Source of the DNA: Candidatus Woesearchaeota archaeon
GTDB taxonomy: Archaea; Nanobdellota; Nanobdellia; Woesearchaeales; ARS49
NCBI GenBank assembly: GCA_016215315.1
Contig: JACRKG010000012.1
Span: 1-35,915 of the forward strand
Length of the DNA stretch: 35,915 nucleotides
Direction: 5' to 3'
The position numbers were made by a program, and so were the translations under genes. The notes under the pieces were generated by a model. The model ran no database searches and was not told the DNA's origin. It worked only from the letters and a program-made list of their open reading frames with translations. Shown here piece after piece: positions 22,979 to 29,496 of the stretch (positions are counted from its first letter, which is position 1; every line of letters begins with the position of its first letter).

Positions 22979-23180
22979 TCGTTTATGGATCCGAATTTCA
23001 GACGAAGAAAAAATAACCCTCAGTCGATTAGCTACAAACAGAGGTTATACTTCTTTGAGCGAATTTATTCGTCGAACTCTTTTTGAAACAGAAATTAATA
23101 TTCATACAAAATTAAATGAAATAAAACAAATATTAGAAGGAGGAAAAAATGAAGCGAAAGAAAAAAGAAACAATTTGTAA
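22962..23180 (+). CDS. Second ribbon-helix-helix protein, mobilisation-protein-like
   Basis: A 72-residue protein with the pattern LWIRISDEEKITLSRLATNR followed by GYTSLSEFIRRTLFE, as in ribbon-helix-helix proteins including MobC/NikA-type relaxosome accessory factors, then a charged tail. It may be a repressor or an accessory factor for replication or transfer; no relaxase is visible nearby. It overlaps the previous gene, and the next microprotein starts inside its 3' end. Confidence 0.7.
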   Translation: MKRRNNRLWIRISDEEKITLSRLATNRGYTSLSEFIRRTLFETEINIHTKLNEIKQILEGGKNEAKEKRNNL

Positions 23181-23238
23181 AAATGGTACTTGCGAGGTAA
23201 AAGATACATCGCAAAAAGAAAATAATTTAGAAAAATAA
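23149..23238 (+). CDS. 29-residue microprotein with a CxxxxC pair
   Basis: AAGGAGG lies about five bases before ATG 23149, and the short frame runs to TAA 23236-23238. The product starts MKRKKKETICKNGTCEVKD, with Cys10 and Cys15 and a very basic N-terminus, and overlaps the ribbon-helix-helix gene by 32 bases. No family is recognised. The strong Shine-Dalgarno is the main support; it could also serve as a leader peptide for the structured region that follows 13 bases later. Confidence 0.45.
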   Translation: MKRKKKETICKNGTCEVKDTSQKENNLEK

Positions 23239-23251
23239 AAAAAACAGAACA

Positions 23252-23353
23252 CTCAGAAATAGCGTTCCGAAAAGTGCAGACTTTATTTAGTGTGCTTACT
23301 TAATAAAGCTTTCGGGTGCTGATTTCTGAGGTTTTTTGCCACGAATTGTGGCA
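23252..23353 (+). promoter_or_regulatory. Long structured leader with terminator-like hairpin upstream of XRE-primase
   Basis: A near-continuous hairpin spans 23252-23330: CTCAGAAAT pairs with ATTTCTGAG (23252-23260 and 23322-23330), AGC with GCT, CCGAAA with TTTCGG (267-272 and 310-315 of this kilobase), and CTTTATT with AATAAAG (281-287 and 302-308), closed by AGT/ACT and a six-base loop. It is followed by GTTTTTT (23331-23337), as in an intrinsic terminator. A second perfect hairpin, TGCCAC/GTGGCA (23337-23353), ends at the GAGG Shine-Dalgarno of the next gene. It could be an attenuator of the replication genes or the end of a small RNA. Confidence 0.6.
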
Positions 23354-23364
23354 GAGGTAGAAAC

Positions 23365-23634
23365 ATGGAAAATCAAAATAGTTCCAAAACCGAGATGGAT
23401 AAACGTCTCCGAGAGGCACTTAAGCAAAGATTCCAACTGTTGTTGGATGAAGCGGGTTTGTCACAGGTTCAAGCAGCGGAAAAACTAGGTCTTGAAAAAA
23501 ACCACTTTTGGAAGATTGTAAACAGTTACATTATGCCCCCCACAAGGCTTAGAGTGAAGATTGCTCAACTTTTGAAAACTGATTCTTGTCTGATCTGGCG
23601 TTGGAAAGAGTTTCAGGAGAGTGATGAACAATGA
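23365..23634 (+). CDS. XRE-family helix-turn-helix regulator
   Basis: The 89-residue protein contains one Cro/C1-type HTH: LLLDEAGLSQVQAAEKLGLE then NHFWKIVNSYIMPPTRLRVK and IAQLLKTDSCLIW. Only one domain is present, as in small repressors of plasmids and phages. GAGG sits seven bases before the ATG, directly after a hairpin that could hide or expose it. The stop overlaps the primase start by four bases, so the regulator and the primase are made from one message. Confidence 0.8.
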   Translation: MENQNSSKTEMDKRLREALKQRFQLLLDEAGLSQVQAAEKLGLEKNHFWKIVNSYIMPPTRLRVKIAQLLKTDSCLIWRWKEFQESDEQ

Positions 23635-24560
23635 TATGGGATAAAAATGAACGCATACCACTAAATTTTGTAACTTCTGAAAATAGAAGAATCAACTTGT
23701 TAAACATTTTAAGATCAAGAAATCCTGACACAAAGCAAAGACTTTGGATGGCTGGTTTTCTAAAGTTTTGTGGTTGTTCTCAAAAAGAAGTTCTTGAAAT
23801 TATTCAGCGTTACAATAAATGGGAAGATTATAACCTGATAATCACAGAATCAAAAGTTGCAAGCATATTCAAAGAAAAACCAATATCTTATAGCAAACAT
23901 AACACACACAACGGCAACACGACATTTCGCAGTGAAATAGTGAAACTTGGTCCCTCGTTTGAAGCAAACCAAGTTTCACTTTCACTGCAACTTCCAGAAG
24001 ATCTTGATAAAATAAATCACGAATTTTTTCAAGGAGCTTGCGAAATTTCATATGAGTATGAGCTTGATAAATTTAATAGAACTGGTGAGCCAACTTGGAA
24101 CCTTAAAAAACAACCACACTATCGCAGTATTGAAGGTGAAAATCATAAACTGTTTGTCATAGATCTTGATGGAGGAAAAATAGATGAATGTTTTGAAATA
24201 GCCAAGCAAATTTATAGATTAGGAACTTGGGATCACTTTAAATTTTCTGGATGTAAAGGTTTTCATCTCATAGAAAAAGTTTCTAAAGAAACAACCCATG
24301 AAGAACTTTTAGGAAGAGCAAAGCAAATAGCCAAAATTATCAAAGTTACTTTCTTACACGATGCAGAAGAAGATCAAGTTAACATAGATCCTCGTATGTA
24401 TGAACCAAAACGATTGATTAGAGGATATTGTGTTAACCTTAAAACAAATTTGTTTTCTATTCCCGTAGATATGGAAGACTCTATTTTTGACGTCATTAAT
24501 AGAGCGCAGAATCCTTGCTGGACAATAGATTCAGAAGGAGGAGGAAAAAAATATGAGTAA
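23631..24560 (+). CDS. Archaeo-eukaryotic primase (PriS-like) of the mobile element
   Basis: A 309-residue AEP-superfamily primase that would synthesise primers for element replication. The catalytic motifs are in order: FVIDLDGG (Asp178 and Asp180, metal binding), FKFSGCKGFH (Ser206-His212, the SxH motif), NIDPRM (Asp253, third carboxylate) and LIRGYCVNLKTNLFSIPV (residues 262-279), matching the nucleotide-binding end of PriS. Residues 28-80 form a helical domain (RLWMAGFLKFCGCSQKEVLE and onward) resembling PriCT/PriX modules but placed at the N-terminus. No helicase domain is fused and none is encoded nearby, so host helicase is probably used. Zinc-stem cysteines of PriS are not evident. 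Confidence 0.82.
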   Translation: MIWDKNERIPLNFVTSENRRINLLNILRSRNPDTKQRLWMAGFLKFCGCSQKEVLEIIQRYNKWEDYNLIITESKVASIFKEKPISYSKHNTHNGNTTFRSEIVKLGPSFEANQVSLSLQLPEDLDKINHEFFQGACEISYEYELDKFNRTGEPTWNLKKQPHYRSIEGENHKLFVIDLDGGKIDECFEIAKQIYRLGTWDHFKFSGCKGFHLIEKVSKETTHEELLGRAKQIAKIIKVTFLHDAEEDQVNIDPRMYEPKRLIRGYCVNLKTNLFSIPVDMEDSIFDVINRAQNPCWTIDSEGGGKKYE

Positions 24561-24819
24561 TAAAAAAGAAATGGTACACTTTGAAACCATAAAAGAAAAA
24601 GCCATAAGTAGTAGTGATGGTCGTTTTCTAGAATTATCTAGAAAATGCGCAAAAGACTCTAAGGGCGAGGAATTTGAATTCACGTCTCTAACCCTCGGAG
24701 AACATTGGAGTAATGGTGAAGGAAAAGCCGGAAAGCGTTTCAAAAAGTCTTTCACCATTCCCAAAGCTTTTGATTTAGAAGCTGTAGGAAAAATGTTCCT
24801 TGATTTTATCAAGGAATAA
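24553..24819 (+). CDS. Small unknown protein following the primase
   Basis: An 88-residue protein overlapping the primase end by eight bases, so translationally coupled. It reads like one small beta-rich domain: SDGRFLELSRKCAKDSKGEE, then FEFTSLTLGEHW, then KRFKKSFTIPKAFDLEAVGK and FLDFIKE. No family is recognised. Position suggests a primase cofactor or DNA-binding accessory protein. A terminator-like hairpin follows five bases later. Confidence 0.65.
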   Translation: MSNKKEMVHFETIKEKAISSSDGRFLELSRKCAKDSKGEEFEFTSLTLGEHWSNGEGKAGKRFKKSFTIPKAFDLEAVGKMFLDFIKE

Positions 24820-24824
24820 ATTTG

Positions 24825-24854
24825 AAGAGACAGTACGCTAGCTACTGTTTCTTT
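24825..24854 (+). terminator. Hairpin with T-tract after the primase operon
   Basis: AAGAGACAGTA (24825-24835) pairs over 11 positions, one of them G-U, with TACTGTTTCTT (24843-24853), loop CGCTAGC. A run of T and A follows (CTTTTTTATTATTTTT). This is a good candidate terminator or 3' processing site for the 23365-24819 message. Confidence 0.55.
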
Positions 24855-24920
24855 TTTATTATTTTTCCGCAATTTGAAAAATCATGAACTTTATTCTTTT
24901 AAGCACATAAAACTGCTTTT

Positions 24921-25121
24921 TGTTAGGTTTTTTATTAGTTTTTCATCAGCTTTTTTATTGATTTTAAATAAGATTTTTCTGTATTTTCATCCACTTTTTT
25001 ACTGATTTTCTCATTGCTTTTTCTATGTTTTCATCCACTTTTTTACTGATTTTTAATAAGATTTTTCCATGTTTTTATCAGCTTTTTTATTGGTTTTCTC
25101 ATTGATTTTTATCATATTTTC
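24921..25121. repeat. About nine imperfect 22-bp tandem repeats with phased T-tracts (iteron-like)
   Basis: From 24944 the sequence repeats with a 22-bp period: CATCAGCTTTTTTATTGATT then TT, followed by units such as CATCCACTTTTTTACTGATT+TT (twice) and CTCATTGCTTTTTCTATGTT+TT. Two kinds of unit alternate, giving a 44-bp higher-order repeat. A degenerate unit precedes at 24921. Each 22-bp unit holds two T-tracts about 11 bp apart, which predicts intrinsically curved DNA. Position just downstream of the primase operon suggests a replication origin or a partition site. No protein-coding frame is supported here. Confidence 0.7.
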
Positions 25122-25139
25122 TTCACAAGGCACAACCAT

Positions 25140-25340
25140 ATAATATTTTCTATACAAACAACAAAAAGCCCAACAAATAAACCAATAAAGAATTATTGTA
25201 GAAAATAAAGATTTTGGAGGTATTATAAATCAAGTAAAAGAAGTATTCCCAAAACGTTCACTCATAATTTCTATCACATCTACTGCTGGAATGCCTGCTG
25301 AACTTATCTGCTGAAACTCTGCTGAAAAATCCAGCAGATA
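25140..25340 (+). other. End of the element: possible micro-ORF, CTGCTGAA repeats and hairpin
   Basis: The rest of the 545-base gap (24820-25364) contains a strong GGAGG (25216-25220) followed by a short open frame that lacks a standard start: ATT 25222 or ATA 25225, then NQVKEVFPKRSLIISIT and onward to TGA 25312-25314. CTGCTGAA occurs three times between 25295 and 25325, and TATCTGCTG/CAGCAGATA (25305-25313 and 25332-25340) forms a 9-bp stem. It may be a truncated gene start or a real microprotein. Confidence 0.3.
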
Positions 25341-25364
25341 TCATTATTGATTTTGCATTTTTTA

Positions 25365-25958
25365 TTACTTACAAACTTTCTTCTTTGGAATACTAATTTC
25401 TTGCACATTGCACTCTACTGTTTGTTCTGGTTCTAATGGTGCATGCACAAGAGTCCACTTGAATATTTCTTCATCTTGCGGATAGATTTTTTTGTAAATT
25501 GTTCCTTTATCGAGCTTTCCGTTAATATCTTCAAAATACGCTTTGTAACCAAAATTTCCAACTTCTTGTTCATAATTCTTAACTTTAATGTAGCAATCTG
25601 TTGTTTGTTCAACACAAGTGCTTCTTGTGAATATTATTCCCGTTGTTACATATCTGCTGCAAGTAGAATTCATTATGGGTTGTTTTCCAGTAGTTACTTT
25701 ATATAAAAAGTCTTCATCAACACAAGTTTCAACTTTCAAAGGGCTCACCTTAACATTTTTAGAGTTAGTACTTTCCACCGTTGTTGTTTTTTGTGTTAAA
25801 TAAAATAAGGAGAATAAAAGAATAATGATCAAGATAAATACAGAAAACCACAAAAAAGGGTTTCTCCATTTTTTCTTAAAACATTTTTCACACAACACTG
25901 AATATGTCTTACGCCAACCATACCGTGTTTTACCACAATCCTGACAATAATTGACCAT
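25365..25958 (-). CDS. Membrane protein with N-terminal zinc ribbon and Cys-rich outer domain
   Basis: The 197-residue protein starts with a zinc-ribbon-like CQDCGKTRYGWRKTYSVLCEKC (two CxxC knuckles, shown here in two parts: CQDCG and CEKC, residues 5-26), then a single membrane segment (FLWFSVFILIIILLFSLFYL, about residues 35-54), then an outer domain with about eight cysteines, suggesting disulfides. The zinc ribbon would face the cytoplasm. No family is recognised for the outer domain. It is 99 bases downstream of the coiled-coil lipoprotein gene, on the same strand. Confidence 0.65.
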   Translation of the reverse strand: MVNYCQDCGKTRYGWRKTYSVLCEKCFKKKWRNPFLWFSVFILIIILLFSLFYLTQKTTTVESTNSKNVKVSPLKVETCVDEDFLYKVTTGKQPIMNSTCSRYVTTGIIFTRSTCVEQTTDCYIKVKNYEQEVGNFGYKAYFEDINGKLDKGTIYKKIYPQDEEIFKWTLVHAPLEPEQTVECNVQEISIPKKKVCK

Positions 25959-26057
25959 TTTAATGATTTTTGTTATTTTTAAACAGTTTGTTTAGCAAAC
26001 TATCAACATTACCATGTTGAATTTTAATCTTTTAATTTTTTTTCAATTATTTTTATC

Positions 26058-26885
26058 TTATGAATTCTGGCAAGTAGTCAGACTACTTTTACAAGATGCT
26101 AACGAAGTGCTTAAACTATTTACGTTATCTTTGTAAGAATTAATTAATGCTATTAATTCATTTACTTTGCCTTGTATTTGTTTGTTTGTGGCTTCAAGGT
26201 TTGCATTAGTGAACTCTAATTGTTGATTTTTAGTTTTTAAGTTGTTAGTTTGAATTTCTAGATCATCTGATCTTAACTTATATTGGTCTTTTTCTTTTGC
26301 TACTTTATCTTTTTCTGTTTTTTCTTCTTGATATTTTGCTTGACATGACGTGAGCTTATTATTTAAATCTTCAGTGGATGATTTATATACGTTGTTTTGT
26401 GTTAGTAATAAATTAATTTTTGAGATTAATTCTTTATTTTGGGCTTCGAGGTTTGTGTTGGGTAACTCTGATTTTTGTTTTTCTACATCTTTGAAATTTT
26501 GTTGGGATTTTGATTCAGCTTGTTGCGTATTGTTTTCTTGTGATTTAGAACTTGAGTGAGTTGCCTTTTTTATAATGCAAATTGGTTGTTTTGTGTCTCC
26601 ATCGAGCCATAACTGAAGGGTAAGTTCTCCTTTTTTAACCTTAACATTCCAGTAAGGCTGAACTTGAACTTGATCACCACAGTCAGAACGAACTACGGCA
26701 ATATTCTCTTGAACAGCAGAATTACTCCAATAAACAACTCTTAAGTCTGCATCAGGATATTGCTCAAGAAAGTTTTGAACCTCAGGAAAAGTTTTAACCA
26801 GGCTAGTGACATCTGTCATTCCGGAACAAGCAGATAAAAATAATAAAACAACCAGCAAAGATATTAAAGATAGTTTATACTCCAT
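26058..26885 (-). CDS. Coiled-coil lipoprotein
   Basis: The 275-residue protein has a signal with lipobox LSAC (Cys20). A small domain follows (residues 25-105) with two cysteines and a LTLQLWLDGDTKQPICII strand, then a Ser/Gln/Asn-rich linker and a long heptad-containing coiled coil from about residue 130 to the end (NTNLEAQNKELISKINLLL, KDQYKLRSDDLEIQTNNLK). The last residues contain SCKSSLTTCQNS. It is probably anchored outside the cell membrane and forms a filament or spacer. It begins six bases after a 54-residue protein gene in the same direction. Confidence 0.7.
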   Translation of the reverse strand: MEYKLSLISLLVVLLFLSACSGMTDVTSLVKTFPEVQNFLEQYPDADLRVVYWSNSAVQENIAVVRSDCGDQVQVQPYWNVKVKKGELTLQLWLDGDTKQPICIIKKATHSSSKSQENNTQQAESKSQQNFKDVEKQKSELPNTNLEAQNKELISKINLLLTQNNVYKSSTEDLNNKLTSCQAKYQEEKTEKDKVAKEKDQYKLRSDDLEIQTNNLKTKNQQLEFTNANLEATNKQIQGKVNELIALINSYKDNVNSLSTSLASCKSSLTTCQNS

Positions 26886-26891
26886 TTTCTA

Positions 26892-27056
26892 TCAAATCCT
26901 CATCAACGTAAATTTTGAATTTTTAAACAGTTCTTGATATTGATACCTTGGTAAAACAGCAGTTCCAATAATGCCACTACATATTGTTGTACATTCACTT
27001 CCAAAACTTAAAACAGTTATTCCTGCAAGAATAATTTCCAAAATTTTACTCCTCAT
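26892..27056 (-). CDS. 54-residue small membrane or exported protein
   Basis: The frame from ATG 27056 to TGA 26892 overlaps the upstream gene by an ATGA stop/start, and the next gene starts six bases after it, so it sits exactly as an operon member should. The product is MRSKILEIILAGITVLSFGS followed by ECTTICSGIIGTAVLP and a short basic tail: one hydrophobic segment and two cysteines. No family is recognised. Conserved spacing and coupling are the main evidence. Confidence 0.55.
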   Translation of the reverse strand: MRSKILEIILAGITVLSFGSECTTICSGIIGTAVLPRYQYQELFKNSKFTLMRI

Positions 27057-27370
27057 GCTTTTTTCCCACTGTCATTAAGCAAACTAGATAAACCTGTGTA
27101 CCAAGAATCAACTAAATAATCTACATAAAGTTCCTTCAAAACGGGATGTTCTGGAATAAATTTTTCAGGACAATACTTGACAAAATAAAGCTCAGCAAAA
27201 TCCCGTAATATTTTAAGAGAGTATTCTTTATTGCGGTTACGAAATAAAGTTTCGGATAGGTCATTGATTAACAGAGCAGCCAAACCTTCACAAGTATTAA
27301 TTTTCTTAAAAGGTGTTGCTGGTTTTCCGTCTTTCAATGACGACGCTATTTCTTTTAAAATTTCTTTCAT
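27053..27370 (-). CDS. Small unknown helical protein
   Basis: A 105-residue soluble helical protein (EILKEIASSLKDGKPATPF, then GLAALLINDLSETLF, then a Tyr-rich end YVDYLVDSWYTGLSSLL). No family is recognised. It is the first of three close genes running down to 26058, about 38 bases downstream of the exported protein at 27409. Confidence 0.6.
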   Translation of the reverse strand: MKEILKEIASSLKDGKPATPFKKINTCEGLAALLINDLSETLFRNRNKEYSLKILRDFAELYFVKYCPEKFIPEHPVLKELYVDYLVDSWYTGLSSLLNDSGKKA

Positions 27371-27408
27371 TTTATTATTTTATCAAATTTTCTCATAAAA
27401 TTTTTTAT

Positions 27409-27954
27409 TTACCATCGACGACCCCAGTGCCATCGTCCCCTTATTGCTCCACTCAGTGATCTTCCAATGTTATTCATTCTTTGACCAAAGCTTGTTGGTG
27501 CTTGACTTGATTTTTGTTCATAGCTTTTAGCTACTGCTTGATACATGCTGGCTTGCATCCTTAGTTTTGATATTGCCATAATTGTGGTTGTTCCTTCTAT
27601 TCCTGTAACAGATACTGTTCCAATTTCAAAAGCAGTAGGTTGTAAATCTGCATCTACTGCATGAAAATCTTGTGGAACTTTTGCAGTAATAGTAACTAAT
27701 TTTGTTCCATATGGTGCTAAAGTAAATAGAGTTTTATCAAATATTATTTCATACTTGCTTTCTGCGCTCGATACTACACTAGTTACATCGATAGGTAAAT
27801 TTCCAACGTTAGTAATTGTAAATGTTGCAGTTGTAGTTACGCCTCTTTCTTGGTTTGTTCCACCCACTGTTACGTCTGTAACAACTAGATCTGCAAGTAC
27901 GCCAACATTTAAAACAAAAACAATTAATAAAATCACTAACAAAAATTTTTTCAT
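27409..27954 (-). CDS. Exported protein with an Ig-like domain
   Basis: From ATG 27954 the protein has a clear signal peptide (KKFLLVILLIVFVLNVGVLA) and a single beta-sandwich domain of the kind seen in archaeal S-layer-associated proteins: DLVVTDVTVGGTNQERGVTT, TATFTITNVGNLPIDVTSV, then LFTLAPYGTKLVTITAKVP. A helical region and a basic, Trp- and Arg-rich tail (GAIRGRWHWGRRW) end it. The start at 27981 would add nine residues before the signal, so ATG 27954 is preferred. Role is unknown. It is divergent from a winged-helix gene with operator-like repeats between. Confidence 0.7.
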   Translation of the reverse strand: MKKFLLVILLIVFVLNVGVLADLVVTDVTVGGTNQERGVTTTATFTITNVGNLPIDVTSVVSSAESKYEIIFDKTLFTLAPYGTKLVTITAKVPQDFHAVDADLQPTAFEIGTVSVTGIEGTTTIMAISKLRMQASMYQAVAKSYEQKSSQAPTSFGQRMNNIGRSLSGAIRGRWHWGRRW

Positions 27955-27976
27955 CTGTTTCGACCCCCCATAATCT

Positions 27977-28070
27977 AACATATTCTAGTTAATATAGTTT
28001 AGAAAATATGTTTTGTTTTTAAATCTTTCGGTAACTTTCCAGTAATATTTCGGTAATACTGTTTTATTTA
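27977..28070. promoter_or_regulatory. Divergent promoter region with inverted repeat and TTTC-GTAA boxes
   Basis: AACATATTCTA (27977-27987) pairs with TAG-AA-AATATGTT (28000-28012), a good palindrome for the minus gene. Next come three related boxes at about 11-bp steps: TTTCGGTAA (28026-28034), TTTCCAGTAA (28036-28045) and TTTCGGTAA (28048-28056). CAGTA/TACTG (28040-28061) adds an inverted repeat. TTTTATTTA (28062-28070) is the TATA box that would give a nearly leaderless message for 28091. Confidence 0.45.
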
Positions 28071-28090
28071 CGTATTGTTACTGAATTTTA

Positions 28091-28348
28091 ATGGATAAAA
28101 AATCAATAGAACTTTATTCTTGGATCTCTAGAGGCAGCCAAAGAGTAATAATGCTCCAAAATCTAAATGTACCTTTAACACCTACGCAATTAGCAAAGAC
28201 CACAGGCATTAAAGTGACAAACGTGAGCGATAACCTAAGATTGATGGACGAGAAGAATTTAGTCAAATGCTTAAACCCAAAAGAGAAAATGGGAAGACTA
28301 TATGAACTAACCAAAGAAGGCAAAAAAATAGCTAAATTTCTAAAATAA
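28091..28348 (+). CDS. Winged-helix DNA-binding protein
   Basis: The 85-residue protein is a single winged helix: SRGSQRVIMLQNLNVPLTPT, QLAKTTGIKVTNVSDNLRLM (recognition helix), and the wing MGRLYELTKEGKKIA. It resembles ArsR/MarR-like one-domain archaeal regulators. It probably controls its own promoter and the divergent exported protein through the repeated TTTC-GTAA boxes. Confidence 0.8.
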   Translation: MDKKSIELYSWISRGSQRVIMLQNLNVPLTPTQLAKTTGIKVTNVSDNLRLMDEKNLVKCLNPKEKMGRLYELTKEGKKIAKFLK

Positions 28349-28487
28349 TCAGTCAAAGACTACTTTTTTACATTGACTCACTTTTTGCTTAAGAAACGTT
28401 TATAAAATCATCAAGTTTATTCTACTTCAATCTGGTTTTATCGTGTATAAAACCCCAAAATACAAAGTAATGAACCAGAATACTTTC

Positions 28488-28565
28488 GGGGCTGTGGGGT
28501 AGCTTGGTTTATCCTTATCGGCTTGGGACCGATAGACCCCGGTTCAAATCCGGGCAGCCTCACCA
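28488..28565 (+). tRNA. tRNA-Pro (anticodon UGG), CCA encoded
   Basis: All four stems are visible. The acceptor GGGGCTG (28488-28494) pairs with CAGCCTC (28555-28561), followed by A and an encoded CCA. The anticodon stem ATCGG/CCGAT encloses the loop CTTGGGA, giving anticodon TGG. The T arm is CCCGG/CCGGG with loop TTCAAAT. No intron. A TATA-like TATAAAA (28446-28452) lies about 40 bases upstream. Confidence 0.93.
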
Positions 28566-28615
28566 TTTCAAAAAGCCATCAAAAGACGTCGATCTGGCGT
28601 CAAATATTACGGGCT

Positions 28616-28790
28616 TCAGAGGGAAATTAATTCTTTGTTTATTTTTTCAAGTGCCTTAATTAAATTTTTTATTTTTTTGTATGGATTGTCTATGCCTCCA
28701 TTTGCTTTAAAGAACTCAGCACGCACACAATACGGGGAGGCCTGAGCTCACAAAAATTACCAGTTCGGAAAGAGAATTCTAAATCAAAAA
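28616..28790 (-). pseudogene. Degenerate coding fragment, related to 31425-31589
   Basis: Minus-strand reading gives DLEFSFRTGNFCELRPPRIV, then CVLSSLKQMEA, a TAG, TIHTK, and after a frameshift IKNLIKALEKINKELIS to TGA 28616-28618. The block ELxPPRIVCxLSxLxxxEA-x-T-I/V-H recurs on the plus strand at 31497-31570. Many differences between the two are at third codon positions, so both derive from a protein-coding gene. This copy has a stop, a frameshift and no start. I do not recognise the family. Confidence 0.55.
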
Positions 28791-28797
28791 CAAAAAG

Positions 28798-28806
28798 TTT
28801 ATATAG
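28798..28806 (+). promoter_or_regulatory. TATA box for psmB-fttA
   Basis: TTTATATAG at this position predicts initiation near 28830 and a leader of about 18 bases before the psmB ATG. Confidence 0.5.
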
Positions 28807-28848
28807 TGGCTGTTTATCCTTACAATTAATCAATTCTAGTGATGTGTT

Positions 28849-29496
28849 ATGAATCAAGAATTAAACCAGAAGGCTTACAAAACTGGAACAACAACTTTAG
28901 GTATTGTTTGTAAAGATGGAATTGTACTTGCAGCAGATAGAAGAGTTACTGCAGGTTTTGTAGCACATAAAAGGTTTACCAAAATAATTCAGATTGATGA
29001 TAATATGGCAGTAACAGTTGCCGGTTCAGTTAGCGAAGCACAATTATTAAGCAAATTAATTAAAGCAGAATTAAGTCTTAAAAATATTCAAACAAAAAGA
29101 AGAACTACTGCTAAAGAAACAGCTAACTTGATTGCAGGATTAGTTTATAACAATGTTAGACAATCTTGGATGATGCAAAGCATTGCAGCATTCTTATTGG
29201 CAGCCAAAGATGAAGGGGGAGTTTACTTATACAGTTTAGGTCCCGATGGTTCATTAATGGAGCATGATGATTATGCTTTTGATGGTTCAGGAGAAATGTT
29301 TGCAATTGGTGTTCTAGAAAGTCATTATAAGAAAGATATTACTGTTAGTGATGGAGTAAAACTTGCAGTTAGAGCAATTAATGCTTCGATTCAGAGAGAT
29401 ATTTATTCAGGCAACGGTATTGATGTAATAACTGTTACTGATAAGGGATTGGCTTGGGTAAAAGACGAAGAGTTAGTTTACAAGTTAAAGGAGTAA
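28849..29496 (+). CDS. psmB: Proteasome beta subunit
   Basis: Forms the proteolytic rings of the archaeal 20S proteasome. A 13-residue propeptide ending in Gly precedes the mature N-terminus TTTLGIVCKDG (nucleophile Thr14). Other catalytic residues are visible: Asp in AADRRVTAG and Lys in HKRFTKI, and the SGNGIDV segment near the end carries the conserved Ser-Gly and Asp. Length (215 residues) is normal. The downstream gene is the aCPSF1 ribonuclease, a neighbourhood I recall from other archaea. The 30 bases between them contain a perfect hairpin. Confidence 0.95.
   Translation: MNQELNQKAYKTGTTTLGIVCKDGIVLAADRRVTAGFVAHKRFTKIIQIDDNMAVTVAGSVSEAQLLSKLIKAELSLKNIQTKRRTTAKETANLIAGLVYNNVRQSWMMQSIAAFLLAAKDEGGVYLYSLGPDGSLMEHDDYAFDGSGEMFAIGVLESHYKKDITVSDGVKLAVRAINASIQRDIYSGNGIDVITVTDKGLAWVKDEELVYKLKE

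Larger units (their letters stand above)
20041..25345. mobile_element. Probable integrated plasmid or virus with integrase, primase and iterons
   Basis: Between the HEPN gene and the next chromosomal-looking operon lie a tyrosine recombinase, a ParB-like HTH protein, two ribbon-helix-helix proteins, an XRE regulator, an AEP primase and an array of 22-bp repeats, with structured non-coding stretches at 20222 and 23252. This is the gene set of a small replicating and integrating element. Boundaries are approximate: I found no flanking direct repeats and no tRNA at either edge, so the element may be inactive or extend further. Confidence 0.6.

Noticed and set aside
24904..25121. CRISPR array
   Set aside because: The 22-bp units are directly adjacent, T-rich and imperfect, with no unique spacers, and no cas genes are nearby.
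28488..28565. tRNA-Pro as the attachment site of the 20-25 kb element
   Set aside because: It lies more than 3 kb beyond the element, and I found no copy of its 3' end near the integrase.
28616..28760. Conserved structured RNA with a GCCTCC/GGAGGC stem, seen in two copies (also 31500-31560)
   Set aside because: Differences between copies fall mostly on third codon positions and keep the protein block, so a shared coding origin explains the similarity better than a conserved RNA.
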